Positions 1 to 9,793 of a stretch of DNA of 39,769 nucleotides are shown piece after piece (position 1 is the stretch's first letter; every line of letters starts with the position of its first letter). The position numbers and the translations under genes were made by a program. The notes under the pieces were generated by a model. It worked only from the letters and a program-made list of their open reading frames with translations, was not told the origin of the DNA and did not search any database. The stretch lies in the NCBI GenBank assembly GCA_903772945.1, contig CAICTM010001019.1, forward strand, positions 1-39,769, written 5' to 3'. Origin of the DNA: Seminavis robusta. Lineage: Eukaryota; Bacillariophyta; Bacillariophyceae; Naviculales; Naviculaceae.

Positions 1-1
1 C

Positions 2-1440
2 ATAAAAAAGGACGGCTTCTACCGCATGTTCCTGAACGCCTCGGACTGCATCCGTCTCACACTCGTCCTTCCTCGATACGAAGGAGAACCCCAACTGGTA
101 GCCATCCCGATGTCTTCCACCATGGGGTGGGTCCAATCCCCTCCTACATTCAGCGGAATGTCCGAAACTGCCTGCGACCGGGGCAACACCCGTTTCCTGC
201 ACTCACCGCGTGCCTGTCCACCGCACCGACTCGAAGAACCAGCCTCTCGCCAGGATGACCTGGACCCTTCCATGAGACCACGGCCCCGTGACGCCGAAGA
301 TGATGCCGCTACTCAGGCCCTCCTCAACATCGCGACTGAACCCCTCGAGTCCACCGCCGACGACGACATTGCGGCAGTCTCCAACAGAGTCTACAACCGT
401 CCCCTAGGCCGCAATGATGTCTTCGTTGACGACTTCATTCAACTCGGGCAAGGAGGCAAGAACCGGATGAACGTACTTCGTCGCCACCTTCTCCACGCCA
501 TCGACGAGATCCTTGCACGCCCCAACCTGGACGAAAAGCATCGCAACGAAGCCGTCTCCTTGAAGAAATTACTAAAAGGCGACGGCAGCTGGGCCACCCG
601 CAAACTCATCCTCGCCTGGATCATTGACACTCTACAACAGACACTCGAACTACCTCCCCATCGCAAGGAGGCTGTCGCGGCTATCTTCCAAGATCTAGCC
701 GCCTGCAAGCGCGTCAGCAACAAACGCTGGATGCAAATCCTCGGAAAACTCCTCTTCGTCTCGGTCGCTATACGGGGTTCCGCTGTGCTGTTCAGCTCAC
801 TCCAACTCGCCCTCAACAAGGCAAACGGAAACCGCATCCGGATCACCGCCGCTCTCCCTCATCACATCGACGCCTTCGCCAATCTGTCAGCCAGCCTCTG
901 CCACCGTCCCACACACCTCGCTGAGATCGTGCCTCAGGACCCTTCCTACTTCGGGGCCACTGACGCCGCCACGGCCGGTATGGGTGGTGTTACTCGACTC
1001 CCCTGGCCAAGGATACTATGGAGAGAAGCCTTTCCGGACGGACATCCAACCGCGACCCCTGATCTCGGCCGCAAACCTCTCTGGCTCCATTACCAACCGC
1101 GACCTCGAACACGCTGGCATTCTGGCTCAACATGCTCTCCTCGCCGACCGTCACGACGTCCGCTACGCAAACCTCTACACGCTCTCGGACCACACCCCGG
1201 CTGTCGCCCGGGTGGCAAAGGGCGCCGTCTCCACGTGGTCTGCCCCATGTCCTTCCTCCTGCAACTGACGCTCATCAACAGCAAACAACACCGGTCTCGG
1301 TTAATCGTGAGACCGAGTATGAAAGGGGGCCGCGAGGCCACGAATGTCCTCGTCGTATATCCCAGACCGCCAACGTCATGGGGGACGACACTTCCTCGTC
1401 TGCACACATCTCATCCATGCCTGACTTCTGTCCCACTTGA
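2..1440 (+). pseudogene. Reverse transcriptase-RNase H of the DIRS-like element (5' truncated by window, frameshifted)
   Basis: The open frame is already running at the first base. The visible part opens with a KDGFYRM segment that fits RT motif A, then QSPPTFSGMSE (motif B-like, near 140-170) and VFVDD (motif C, catalytic Asp pair at 428-433). RNase H begins near 950 with an ATDAATAGMGG segment, then the reading moves to frame 3 (about 984-1268) and to frame 1, where ANVMGDD (about 1369-1390) matches the ADxxSR-type end of DIRS RNase H domains. The first methionine (base 26) is internal to the domain, so it is not a real start. At least two frame changes make it non-functional as read. Confidence 0.75.
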
Positions 1441-2714
1441 GCAGCATATCCACAGAGCTACCATTGGAAGGGTTGACTGCTTTGCCCCGAGTCGTTTCCA
1501 GTCTACTCTCCGCGCTTCGTTGCAAGTCGCCTCCAAAACTGTCGTCGCCAAGACCGCTCAGGCCCGAAACCGCACCTTCGGCCGCTGGTGCGAGTTCTGC
1601 GACCGCCACAACGTCTGCGAAACCCTCAGTGATATCGATGAGCCGGAGGTCCGCCTCTGCTACCTCCTCACCTTTGCCCACACCTACCGCGTGTTCGCTC
1701 TGTCCGAGCTGACACAGTGGTCAAAGCCCTTTGTGCCGTCGGGGAGGGGATATCCAACCTGGACTACCCTGATCCCCGACTCGGCGCCAATGGAAAGCTC
1801 CATCCCCTACTCGCTAATTACTACAAAGGCCTCCACGACGAAGATGGACCCCCAGACCGGGCCTACCCTGCCAACTCTCCATCCTCCCCCGCGAAATGTC
1901 TCTGTCCTCGACTACGTCGACCCCATCAAGGGAACCGTCAACCAACACACTCGGGACCTCTGCATCTGTGCTTTCTTCTGGCTTCTCCGTCCCGCCGAGT
2001 ACCTCGACACAAGTAATCCTGGGGCCCGCAGCCAGGCCTTTCTCCTGGAGGACATCACTTTCACCATCGCTGGCCGCCTCCAAGTCACCGCCGACAAGAT
2101 CTCTTTGAATGACGTGTCTGACCCCAGTCGCCTCACCGCGGCTTCGCTGACATTCACTGACCAAAAGAACGCCGTCAAAGGCGAGTCCGTGGGCCATCGT
2201 GCTACCTCTGACCCATGGCTCTGTCCTGTCAAATCCCTCGCCCGTCTCGTCCGGCACATCCGCATCTCACTCTCAACGCTCAAGGCGACGGCGGCCGAAA
2301 TCGCCGCTACTCCGCTCTACAAACACTATAACTCCGTCCACAAGAAGTGGTACACGTCAAACCCAAGTTCATCACCGATGCCCTTCGAGTTGCCGCAAAG
2401 CGGCTCGAACGGACTACCGGAATCTCCCACAAGAAGGTGTCCGCTCGCTCCCTTCGTCCGGGCGGCGCCACTGCTCTCCTCTGCGCCCATGTTGACTCGG
2501 ATGCCATCGCCTTCTCGGTCGCTGGAAGTCCGACGCCATGTTGCGCTATCTTCGAATCCAGGCCGCCACCATCACGCACCACTACTCCCAGAAAATGCTG
2601 GCCCATGGTGCCTACACCTTCCAGGCGGGATCCTACGACAAGTTCCTCCCGCCTGCTCAGGCGCCTGCTACTATCGCAGAGATCCTCCTTCACGCGGAAC
2701 TCTACGAGGACTAA
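1441..2714 (+). pseudogene. Tyrosine recombinase of the DIRS-like element (frameshifted)
   Basis: The N-terminal SAM-like core contains a TFGRWCEFC segment (about 1575-1602). A piece with DPRLGANGKL in frame 1 (about 1717-1880) is followed by a return to frame 2 with the first catalytic Arg in FFWLLRPAEYL (codon 1988-1990). The box II segment ARSLRPGGAT lies in frame 1 (Arg codon 2455-2457), and GRWKSDAMLRYL in frame 3 holds the candidate nucleophilic Tyr (codon 2547-2549). The frame-3 tail stops with TAA at 2712-2714, about 100 bp before the first direct repeat. The position of the canonical His in HxxR is Arg here. Several frame changes show a degraded copy. Confidence 0.78.
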
Positions 2715-2814
2715 CCTCCCTTAGTCCAATTTCCAGAGAGACCTTGCCTCCTCTCGGTCTCTCCAAACTTTTCCCACCCCGCTACGCTCCCACCCTGTTC
2801 TGCCTTTGGCTATT

Positions 2815-3034
2815 TGGGTTGGCCGAATGTCGCACAATCACGCGAGACTCACATCCCGCGGGACTGCCTCATTCGTGCCTTGGTTCCCGCTCGGGATTCT
2901 AGCAATCACGAGCGGCACCCCTGGGTTGCGGAGACGGTCGGCTCAGTAAATGCGAGTCTCTCCACCACCTATCCTACTACTCTACTCACTAGTCGTGCTG
3001 TGCTGCTTAGGCGAGCGCCGCTTGTCGGCGCTCG
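2815..3034 (+). repeat. Direct repeat copy 1 (putative B1 of the split repeat)
   Basis: About 220 bp starting tgggttggccgaatgtcgca and ending in a GC-rich hairpin, gagcgccg-cttgt-cggcgctc. It is nearly identical to 3502-3726, with a few substitutions and several 1-2 bp indels. It lies 100 bp after the recombinase stop, as expected for B1. Confidence 0.9.
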
Positions 3035-3501
3035 TTGTCGAGCAGCCGCACGCCAAAGAAGACAAACGATCCCGATCCCTATCCATCCACGCTGACCGGC
3101 GTGGAAACCTGAACCCTCATGGTTCTTCGATGAATGACTCGACTCACAGTTGCCAGACTGGTACCATCTCACAAAATACGAATCTACTCCCAACACTTCG
3201 CTCACACACAAAGTACATCTCTACACTCCTCAGGTCATCACCTGCTTCCTGAAATGGATACCCCCATACATGTCGATTGCCACTGCCTTTTCGCAAGATC
3301 CACTCTAAGGCAATAGCACCCCACAAAGACCGCTCACAGATAGCAACCTTGAATGAACACAACACGCAAGACCGGTCCAACTCTCTCCTTCAGCCATTGA
3401 ACAGTCGATCGCAAGAAGGTTGTTCTCCTTCTCTGCTCACAATTCTTCTTCAGCCGAGCTGCAAGCTAGAACTAGAATAGATTAACCCACCTCTCCCTCC
3501 C
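3035..3501 (+). repeat. Putative A2 segment between the two direct repeats
   Basis: A stretch of 467 bp with no convincing ORF, enclosed by the two copies of the direct repeat. In PAT/Ngaro-type elements this position is the A2 repeat, a copy of the left end of the element. The left end is outside the window, so the assignment is inference and cannot be confirmed here. Confidence 0.45.
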
Positions 3502-3726
3502 TGGGTTGGCCGAATGTCGCACAATCACGCGGGACTCACATCCCGCGGGACTGCCTCATTCGTGCCTTGGTTCCCGCTCGGGATTCTAGCAATCACGAGC
3601 GGCACCCCTGGGTTGCGGAGACGGTCGGCGCAGTAAATGGCCGAGTCTCTCCACCACCCTATCCTACTACTCTGCTCAACTAGTCGTGCTGTGCTGCTCT
3701 AGGTGAGCGCCGCTTGTCGGCGCTCG
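3502..3726 (+). repeat. Direct repeat copy 2 (putative B2, right end of element)
   Basis: Second copy of the 2815-3034 repeat, ending in the same GC-rich hairpin. Similarity stops right after the hairpin, so I place the right end of the element near 3726. Confidence 0.88.
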
Positions 3727-5141
3727 CTGAAGCTTTCCCAAGCTCTCGGACACTCAACTTGTCTACTACTACCGGTAGCTAGCTAGAGCTAGTACAGAAG
3801 ATGTGGAGCAAAGGGAGGGTCTTTTGCCTTCCTTTTTTAAATTGCCAGTCAACTCAGCTATCAACTCGCAGCAGACCGACAACAGACTGGCTAGCTATGC
3901 CAGAGACAGGAAAAGGGATGAGCTCCTAATTCTCAGGCAATAAGTTGAGTCCCAAGTGATCTCCCACTAGCTACTAGCGGGCCATTGCTCGTGGCAGAAT
4001 CTGATGGCAGATCGGAAGCGAGGAGGAGAACAGTTACTGAGGCTTCCCCGTTTGCAAAAAAATCTTCCGAAAAGACTATAATTGGCAAGGTCCAAGTCGT
4101 TCTAGCTTTCTGCTTTGAGCAGCTCTTTGAGCAGTGTTTTTGCTCGCACCACCTTGCCCCGGATGGTTCGTAACAAGAGGAACCCTTCTTCGGTGGTGTA
4201 GGAAATGGTCTTTCGACTGTTTGGCCACCAGTAGATCAGAGTCGAGTCAACAAGCTGCGGATTACACCCAGTTTGTGGACGCCACGTCAAACAACAATTC
4301 TCATCAAGGCACCTTGGCACCCACTTCAAAGTTTGATGCCTGCACAGCTCCATGTCTCTTCCAGTTCTCTCCCGCTCATCCCAACTGCCCTCTGTTTTGC
4401 TCTACATTGTACACAATCGCTCCTTGCGTGTAGATAAGTACTCCAAGACAGCCCAGAAGCAATAAATCAATAAATCAATCACAATAACAAGCCCAAACTC
4501 TGCGCTGTTCGTTCAAGTTGCAGCATCGGCTCTGCCCCCAGCCTCAAGAGCTGGAGCTAAAATTTGTTACACACTGAGACACTGAGTATATGTTCCGAAC
4601 CGTAAATTTTCTGCAGATTCCGACTAAAGTCTCTCAAAAGAGTGTCTCAGTGACTCTCGGAGTGACGCTGTTCATGATTCTATTATTTTAATACTCTCAA
4701 GGTGCTTAAAGCGTTAGTGCAGCAGTGCAGCATTGTGGCTTTGTGCGAGCAGGCAGTAAGGAATAAGTCATCGAATGACTGAAAGCTTTCTGAAGGCTGA
4801 CCGAATTAGAGACCGCTCCAGTCTTCGGTGGATCCAGAAGGGAAAACTAAGCATTATTGCATTGGCGTTCGTTCGTAAATCTCAAACGACTTTGATTAAG
4901 AACTCGAATGATCGAATCCTGCGAAGTCCTTGAAGACAGCCTTCCAAAGCTTCCTTCGCAGAAAGTCAAAACAGCTCAGCTCAGCTCCACCTCCACAATA
5001 ACACAATACATTATATATTTCCCGCCATCGCCCTTTCTCGGGTCCCCGGTGGATAGCCGTTTCTCACAGTTTCAAGATTCCACAAACAAACGCACCAAAA
5101 CTATCGCTACTACCAACCAACCCTGTTAAAACAACTCCACA
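3727..5141. other. Intergenic, no gene recognised
   Basis: Only short unconvincing ORFs are present. There is a (GCTA)-rich patch near 3776-3798. A 12-bp inverted repeat, cactgagacact near 4576 and agtgtctcagtg near 4640, could form a small hairpin. The last 200 bp before 5142 are A/C-rich and probably serve as promoter and 5' leader for the next gene. Confidence 0.5.
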
Positions 5142-5678
5142 ATGACAATGAGAAGAACGTTGAGTGTTACCTTTGGCGAGAATTACATCTCTGAACTTGC
5201 GCTTGATGATTCTTCCTCCTTAAAAAACGAGCTGTACTGGTCCAAAGATGAGATGAGAGAGATCCGTCAGGATGTGAAACTCCTCGTGGAGACGCAGGGA
5301 TGTGCGCGAGGACTTGAATTCATGGATTGTTGCCCCAACCACAGCAAGACCCGACGAGTACATCATGTCAAGACTGTCCTGGCCCTCCAGGAGGAGCACC
5401 GTGATCATGATTTGAAGGATGAGAAGGGCCTTCAACGGCTTGCAAGTGCCCTGAGCAAGCCCAACAAGGAGGAAGCACAGTACCGGGCTTCCTTGGACTC
5501 TGCGGACGCGTTTACGCTTCACGTAGAGCAAAAACTTACCCGATCTTTGTCGTTCTTGAGCGCCAAAGACGTGGAGGAGTATTCAAAGCCCACCAAATCC
5601 TCCCTTCGCGCAAACTTGAAACGAGCGTCCACCATGCCGTCGACACGGGCCGATGGCGTAAAATTCTGCAGCAAGTGA
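5142..5678 (+). CDS. Conserved hypothetical protein, paralog 1 (178 aa)
   Basis: Function unknown. It aligns along its length with the protein at 8772-9299. Shared features are an N-terminal FGE..ISEL segment (residues 11-19), a WSKDEM box (33-38), CARGLE (54-59), a helical core around EEHRDHDLKDEKGLQR (84-99), ASALSK (101-106), RASLDS (115-120) and EEYSKPT (145-151). From memory, diatom genomes hold a large family of such proteins with a W-[YFS]-x-x-[DE]-[EIM] box followed by a [CS]xRGLE box; no biochemical role is known to me. There is no signal peptide or membrane segment, and the protein is charged, so soluble nuclear or cytosolic location is likely. The start is the first ATG after an A/C-rich leader; the frame is clean. 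Confidence 0.82.
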   Translation: MTMRRTLSVTFGENYISELALDDSSSLKNELYWSKDEMREIRQDVKLLVETQGCARGLEFMDCCPNHSKTRRVHHVKTVLALQEEHRDHDLKDEKGLQRLASALSKPNKEEAQYRASLDSADAFTLHVEQKLTRSLSFLSAKDVEEYSKPTKSSLRANLKRASTMPSTRADGVKFCSK

Positions 5679-6671
5679 TACTGGTAGCTGGACACAGAGA
5701 TGAAGTCGACGAGATGAGCAAATGACACCATTAGGGGAATGAACATATACAAGAATAAAGCAGCTACAAGGCATTAGAAATATTTACAAGTTATCCACAA
5801 ATAGCAGGCATCACGGTGTCCCTGATATCTACCGGTAGTACTCTTTTGTGGCGAGCACCAAAGTTTGTAGAGGGCGAAAGCTGCTTGCCACAGATGAGGA
5901 GGCAGAGCACTTCATGACTAGTCAGAGAGGACCTGGTCCAATCTGCACCGGCTTTTGCCCTGAGCAACCAGCTCATCGAAACCGCACAAAAGCCCACCAA
6001 GCGGACGACAGAGGCACTTTCATTGTTTGAACAACACCTGCACCTCAAGGCCCCCGGCCACTTTGCGCCCAAAGCAATGCCGTGGTAGAGCTACACTCTG
6101 ATCTGCTGGTAGTAGCAATCTCATCCAGCAAGGCACACCTGCTTGTTCTGTAACAGACCATCAGAAAGTCTTGGTGGAATGACACTGAATGAGACACAAC
6201 GTTGCGACGTCTTATCTGACAGCTCCTATCTATGTTACGTTTGTCTTTCCCTCGAGCAGATTCCAGCTTGCTGACGAGATCCAGCTAATAGTAGCTGAAG
6301 ACAGCTCTGAAGACCCAAAGACGCGATGGGTGGTCTTCTTTAGCACCTGGCTAGCTAGTCGCAGCTCTCTCGCTATCTAGCTAGTCATCGACAATGGATC
6401 GCCCTGTGCAACATTTTGTCAATAGTTATAACTGTGTGCAATAGCCGATCGTGCAAGTTTCTGGGTACCCACAGCTCAAAATAGAAGAAGGAGGAGGCCA
6501 AATCCTCTGAGTTGTTGGTGGGGACTGGAAATCCATCATTGACGATTCTGCCGGACCAAGTGCTCGTTCGGTCCCAAGTCCTCGCAGTTAAGGTTCTTTC
6601 CCATCTGACCATGATGCCATTTCAGCTATCCTTGTCCAAGCTGATCACTTGAGGACTTGCACGGACTACCA

Positions 6672-6905
6672 ATGCTTGGTTTCCGCATCCTTCCTTACAA
6701 AGATGCTTTTATCTTGATGGGATCGGTTATCATTGTCTCTGTGGTGCCTACTGCCTTCATTTACATCAAGAGGCACTCGGCCATGTTCTGTGGTACAGAC
6801 GAAGTTACGGACGGTACTCCCAACAAGACTTTGACTGTTCTAGAACCCCAATCCGACGACGGCAAGGATTTTGATGAATCGATCTCTGAAGAGATTGACT
6901 GCTAG
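6672..6905 (+). CDS. Possible small single-pass membrane protein (77 aa), doubtful
   Basis: The short ORF starts at the first ATG after an in-frame stop at 6642. It has one strongly hydrophobic segment, AFILMGSVIIVSVVPTAFIY (about residues 12-31), followed by a basic KRH and an acidic tail ending EEIDC. This fits an N-out/C-in small membrane protein or the last exon of a larger gene whose upstream exons I do not see. There is no family match that I recognise and no paralog in the window. Chance cannot be excluded. Confidence 0.25.
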   Translation: MLGFRILPYKDAFILMGSVIIVSVVPTAFIYIKRHSAMFCGTDEVTDGTPNKTLTVLEPQSDDGKDFDESISEEIDC

Positions 6906-7767
6906 ATTGGCTAATGTATCTCCGCTGTCTGGTTTTCGGCCCTGCCACGACTTTTCACTTTGCCTGCAGCTAGCAACTTGGATGTTCTCCTCCCCTCTGA
7001 ACCAATGCATGCGGTGCAGTATCTGTTTCATGTTTCCTTAGCTCCCACTTCCGTTTGTATGTTTGAACTAAAAACTAGTAGGATGAAATTGGTCACGATA
7101 AAACTACTAGGATGCAATTTACACAAGCCATTGCTACGAGCTCCGGAAATGGAGGAAGCAAGCAACGGATCCTGAAGCATGCCTGACCAATTCAACGAAC
7201 CTGAGCTTGCTTCACCATGAAACCCCACATCCACCATGAAGCTTCTCAGCACAAGGTTTCCATTGCAGTCGTCTGCTGGGATTGCATCACTACAAAGACT
7301 AGGCTGGACGTTGCATCGGTGCGATGGACTGAGGACCGTCCTTACTAGTGTTATTTGCCAGCCAAGGAAGCTCAGCGCGAAGGATCTCTGGCTTGTCCTG
7401 CCCCTACTGCTTGCTTGAACACAGTCAAGAAGTCCCACACCTGCAGCCAAGCCTGTTGGATCTCGCTGGAAGGCTCTTGATGGATCCTTCCTTGCCTGAC
7501 GGATGGTTTCTTTGACAAATATTGCTTGGCGGTATTGGACGCATCTCCTCCCCCCTCACCACTACAAGTGTGCCGTTTTGAGAAAATTCTTGCCTTTCAG
7601 TCAGTTTCCGAAAATGGCATTGAGGCAGTTCAGTTTGCTGCTGACCACAAGAGATGCTGGCCACTGTGCTTCGGGACAGAATTCTGGTGGGTACAATTAC
7701 ATGTACGCTTTCTTGTCCTTGTGCGCTGTCCGACTGGAGTGGAAGCGCTTTGAGTGGCTCACTGTTG

Positions 7768-8420
7768 GGCTGGCTAGTAGCTGGCTTTCTGGCTACTGCT
7801 GACAAACCTTTCCACTGTTTGGGGGGGGGGGGGGTTTTCTGCAGTATACCTTTTGGTACAGTCTACAGTACTCTGATAGTTTTGGTCTTTGGTGATCGGG
7901 ACGTTCAGCGTAACATGTTGCGTCAAAACAACATGACCCAGTAAAATCGCGGAGCTCTGAGAGCAATCATTACTTGCTTGGCTTTCTTGACCAGCGAACG
8001 AAGATTCCAAGAATCATTCCTGCATTCCATTCCTGTGCTCTCCTCTGCCTCTTTCTTGGACTCTGGAAGATCCTGCTCTTGAGTCGCTCACTGCCTGGTC
8101 AGGGCTCTGGGCTGGCCAGTACTCCAGTAGCTGGCTTTCTGGTTACTGACTAGATAGACTATGGTACTCTGACCTTTCCACTTTCCACTGTTTTGTGGCG
8201 TTTGTCCTGGCGCCTTCGGTACTGGTATGGTACCATACTAGTACCAGTACAGTCGTAAAGTCAACAGCCTGGCGCAGTTCCAAGTGCGTACTATTTTAAA
8301 ATAGTACATGTGCAAAATTTTTAAAATAAGACGATGCATGTCCGCCATCTCAAATAAATCTCAAACAAACATACGTGTCATGACCCAGCAATTCTCCGAG
8401 TTCTTACAGCTCTGAGAGCA
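7768..8420 (+). repeat. Diverged tandem duplication
   Basis: The motif order tagctggctttctgg-ytactg, cctttccactgttt, catgaccca and ctctgagagca occurs at about 7768-7968 and again at about 8125-8420. The second copy is expanded and the parts between the motifs are poorly conserved. It reads as an old tandem duplication or two copies of a decayed repeat. Confidence 0.4.
8288..8307. repeat. Perfect 20-bp palindrome
   Basis: gtactattttaaaatagtac is identical to its reverse complement. It lies about 465 bp upstream of the second paralog. It could be a cruciform or a dimeric binding site; no function is shown. Confidence 0.6.
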
Positions 8421-8771
8421 CTCTAATTAACTTCAACTCCACAGCCATCCTCCACCCGCCACAGCTCCTCCCCATCTCGCCAGTCACAGAATTTCATTAA
8501 TTTTCTAATAATTTCAGGCATGTTCGGTTCATTCTTTAAATAAATAGTTTTTTGCAGAGGATGAAAAGGAGAATAGGAGCACAGTAATTCTTCCGAACGA
8601 ATCCCGGTACGGTATCGAATTCCCATCAAGGCCACCTCCCTTTGGTCACTGACCAATTCTCGTTTTCACCATCCAACATCCAACTTCTTAGCCAACTTCT
8701 CAAACTCTCACAAAATCAAATCGGCTCCAGCCACAAACAAAAGCAACAGCAACCAGACAAACAAAGTAATA

Positions 8772-9299
8772 ATGCACAACATGAGGAAATCAGTTAGCTT
8801 CGGTGAGATCTCCGTCTCCGAGTTGAAGGAGGCTGACACTCCCCAGCAGAATGCCCTTTGGTATAACAAAGATGAAATCATCTCAATCCGTAAGAGTGCG
8901 AAGAGTGTGTCGGCGACGGAGGATGGTTGCACCCGAGGCCTGGAACTCACCGAAGAGAATATCAAGCGACGACTGCGCCACGTTCAAAGCGTACTGGAAC
9001 TTCAGGATGAGCACAGAGAACAAGACCTCGTCGATGAAAAGGGACTGCAAAGATATGCCAGTGCTCTCAGCAAGGATGAAGCCAAGCAAGCACAACGAAG
9101 AGCCTCCCTGGACTCTGTTAACGCTTTCCAGTTGTACAAGGAAGAACAAAATGATTCACTTTCCTCTTTCCTGACGGCTGCATCTGCCGAAGAGTACTCC
9201 AAGCCAACTCGCCGAATGAGCCTCAAGCCAGTCCGCCGTCCCAGCATGGCCAACAAGTCCATGCGTCGAATCAGCACCATGCCAAAATTGTCTTCATGA
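8772..9299 (+). CDS. Conserved hypothetical protein, paralog 2 (175 aa)
   Basis: Function unknown; paralog of 5142-5678. Shared boxes: SFGEISVSEL (9-18), WYNKDEI (30-36), CTRGLE (53-58), the core around DEHREQDLVDEKGLQR (79-94), ASALSK (96-101), RASLDS (110-115) and EEYSKPT (140-146). The C-terminus (147-171) is strongly basic and carries three RRxS sequences (RRMS, RRPS, RRIS), the consensus of basophilic kinases, plus RKSVS near the N-terminus. Paralog 1 keeps only looser forms. There is no signal peptide or membrane segment. The start is the first ATG, preceded by an A-rich leader. Spacing and same orientation suggest a local duplication of one ancestral gene. Confidence 0.83.
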   Translation: MHNMRKSVSFGEISVSELKEADTPQQNALWYNKDEIISIRKSAKSVSATEDGCTRGLELTEENIKRRLRHVQSVLELQDEHREQDLVDEKGLQRYASALSKDEAKQAQRRASLDSVNAFQLYKEEQNDSLSSFLTAASAEEYSKPTRRMSLKPVRRPSMANKSMRRISTMPKLSS

Positions 9300-9793
9300 A
9301 CACGAAGCACATCTTCGACACTTACTTTTTTAGGTCATTAGGGCGCATCGTGTCTACCATAGAGCCAAGCATCAGAAAAGAGCGCTTGTGAGACAAGACG
9401 CAAATAGAATAGAACAACAGATAATACTTTCTAAAGGGAACATTGCACGTTACAGAACGATCATAGTACTTTTTTAGCCACATCTATCGATAAGACTAGA
9501 CGGAGGTGAGCACAATCCCGAAGCAGTCAGGAGAATACCGGTACGAGTTTCATCTTGATCTTGCCAACACACGTCGTTCAAATCAGTGCTGTCCAGTCTA
9601 GAGAGTTGGGATAAATTTATGATATCTAGACTGTTACTGTCAGCTGAACTTCGGAGGACCAATCATGTCACTATTCTTCATTGAATCATCTCCAAGATAG
9701 GCTCGCCCTTTCCATTCTCATTGCAATTATCTAAGTAAAACAGGTAGCATCACTCTTCATCTTCTCAGGTGCTCTCTCTACTAGTAACGGTAA
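9300..9793. other. Convergent intergenic region, no gene seen
   Basis: The 3' flanks of paralog 2 (plus) and the prolyl hydroxylase (minus) meet here. I see no ORF with support and no clear hairpin. Confidence 0.5.

Larger units (their letters stand above)
1..3726 (+). mobile_element. DIRS-like (tyrosine recombinase) retrotransposon, 3' part, degraded
   Basis: Seen: reverse transcriptase, RNase H and tyrosine recombinase motifs follow one another on the plus strand, then two copies of a 220-bp direct repeat (2815-3034 and 3502-3726) downstream of the recombinase. Known: DIRS-order elements encode RT-RNase H plus a tyrosine recombinase instead of a DDE integrase, and the PAT and Ngaro types end in split direct repeats ordered A1-ORFs-B1-A2-B2. 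Inference: the two repeats are B1 and B2, 3035-3501 is A2, and A1 lies left of the window together with the gag-like ORF and the start of the RT. The coding part moves through all three frames, so this copy is dead unless the sequence has errors. Confidence 0.8.
5679..8771. other. Gene-poor spacer between the two paralogs
   Basis: Three kilobases with no recognisable gene except the doubtful small ORF at 6672. It contains a 14-bp poly-G tract (7821-7834), a diverged duplication (about 7768-7968 and 8125-8420), a perfect 20-bp palindrome (8288-8307) and a near-palindrome of GGTACC/TAGTACC motifs (about 8217-8245). The rest shows nothing I can assign. Confidence 0.5.

Noticed and set aside
7028..7805. 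Minus-strand ORFs of 140 and 126 codons in the spacer
   Set aside because: Composition is not coding-like and no homologous feature was recognised; similar plus-strand ORFs overlap them.
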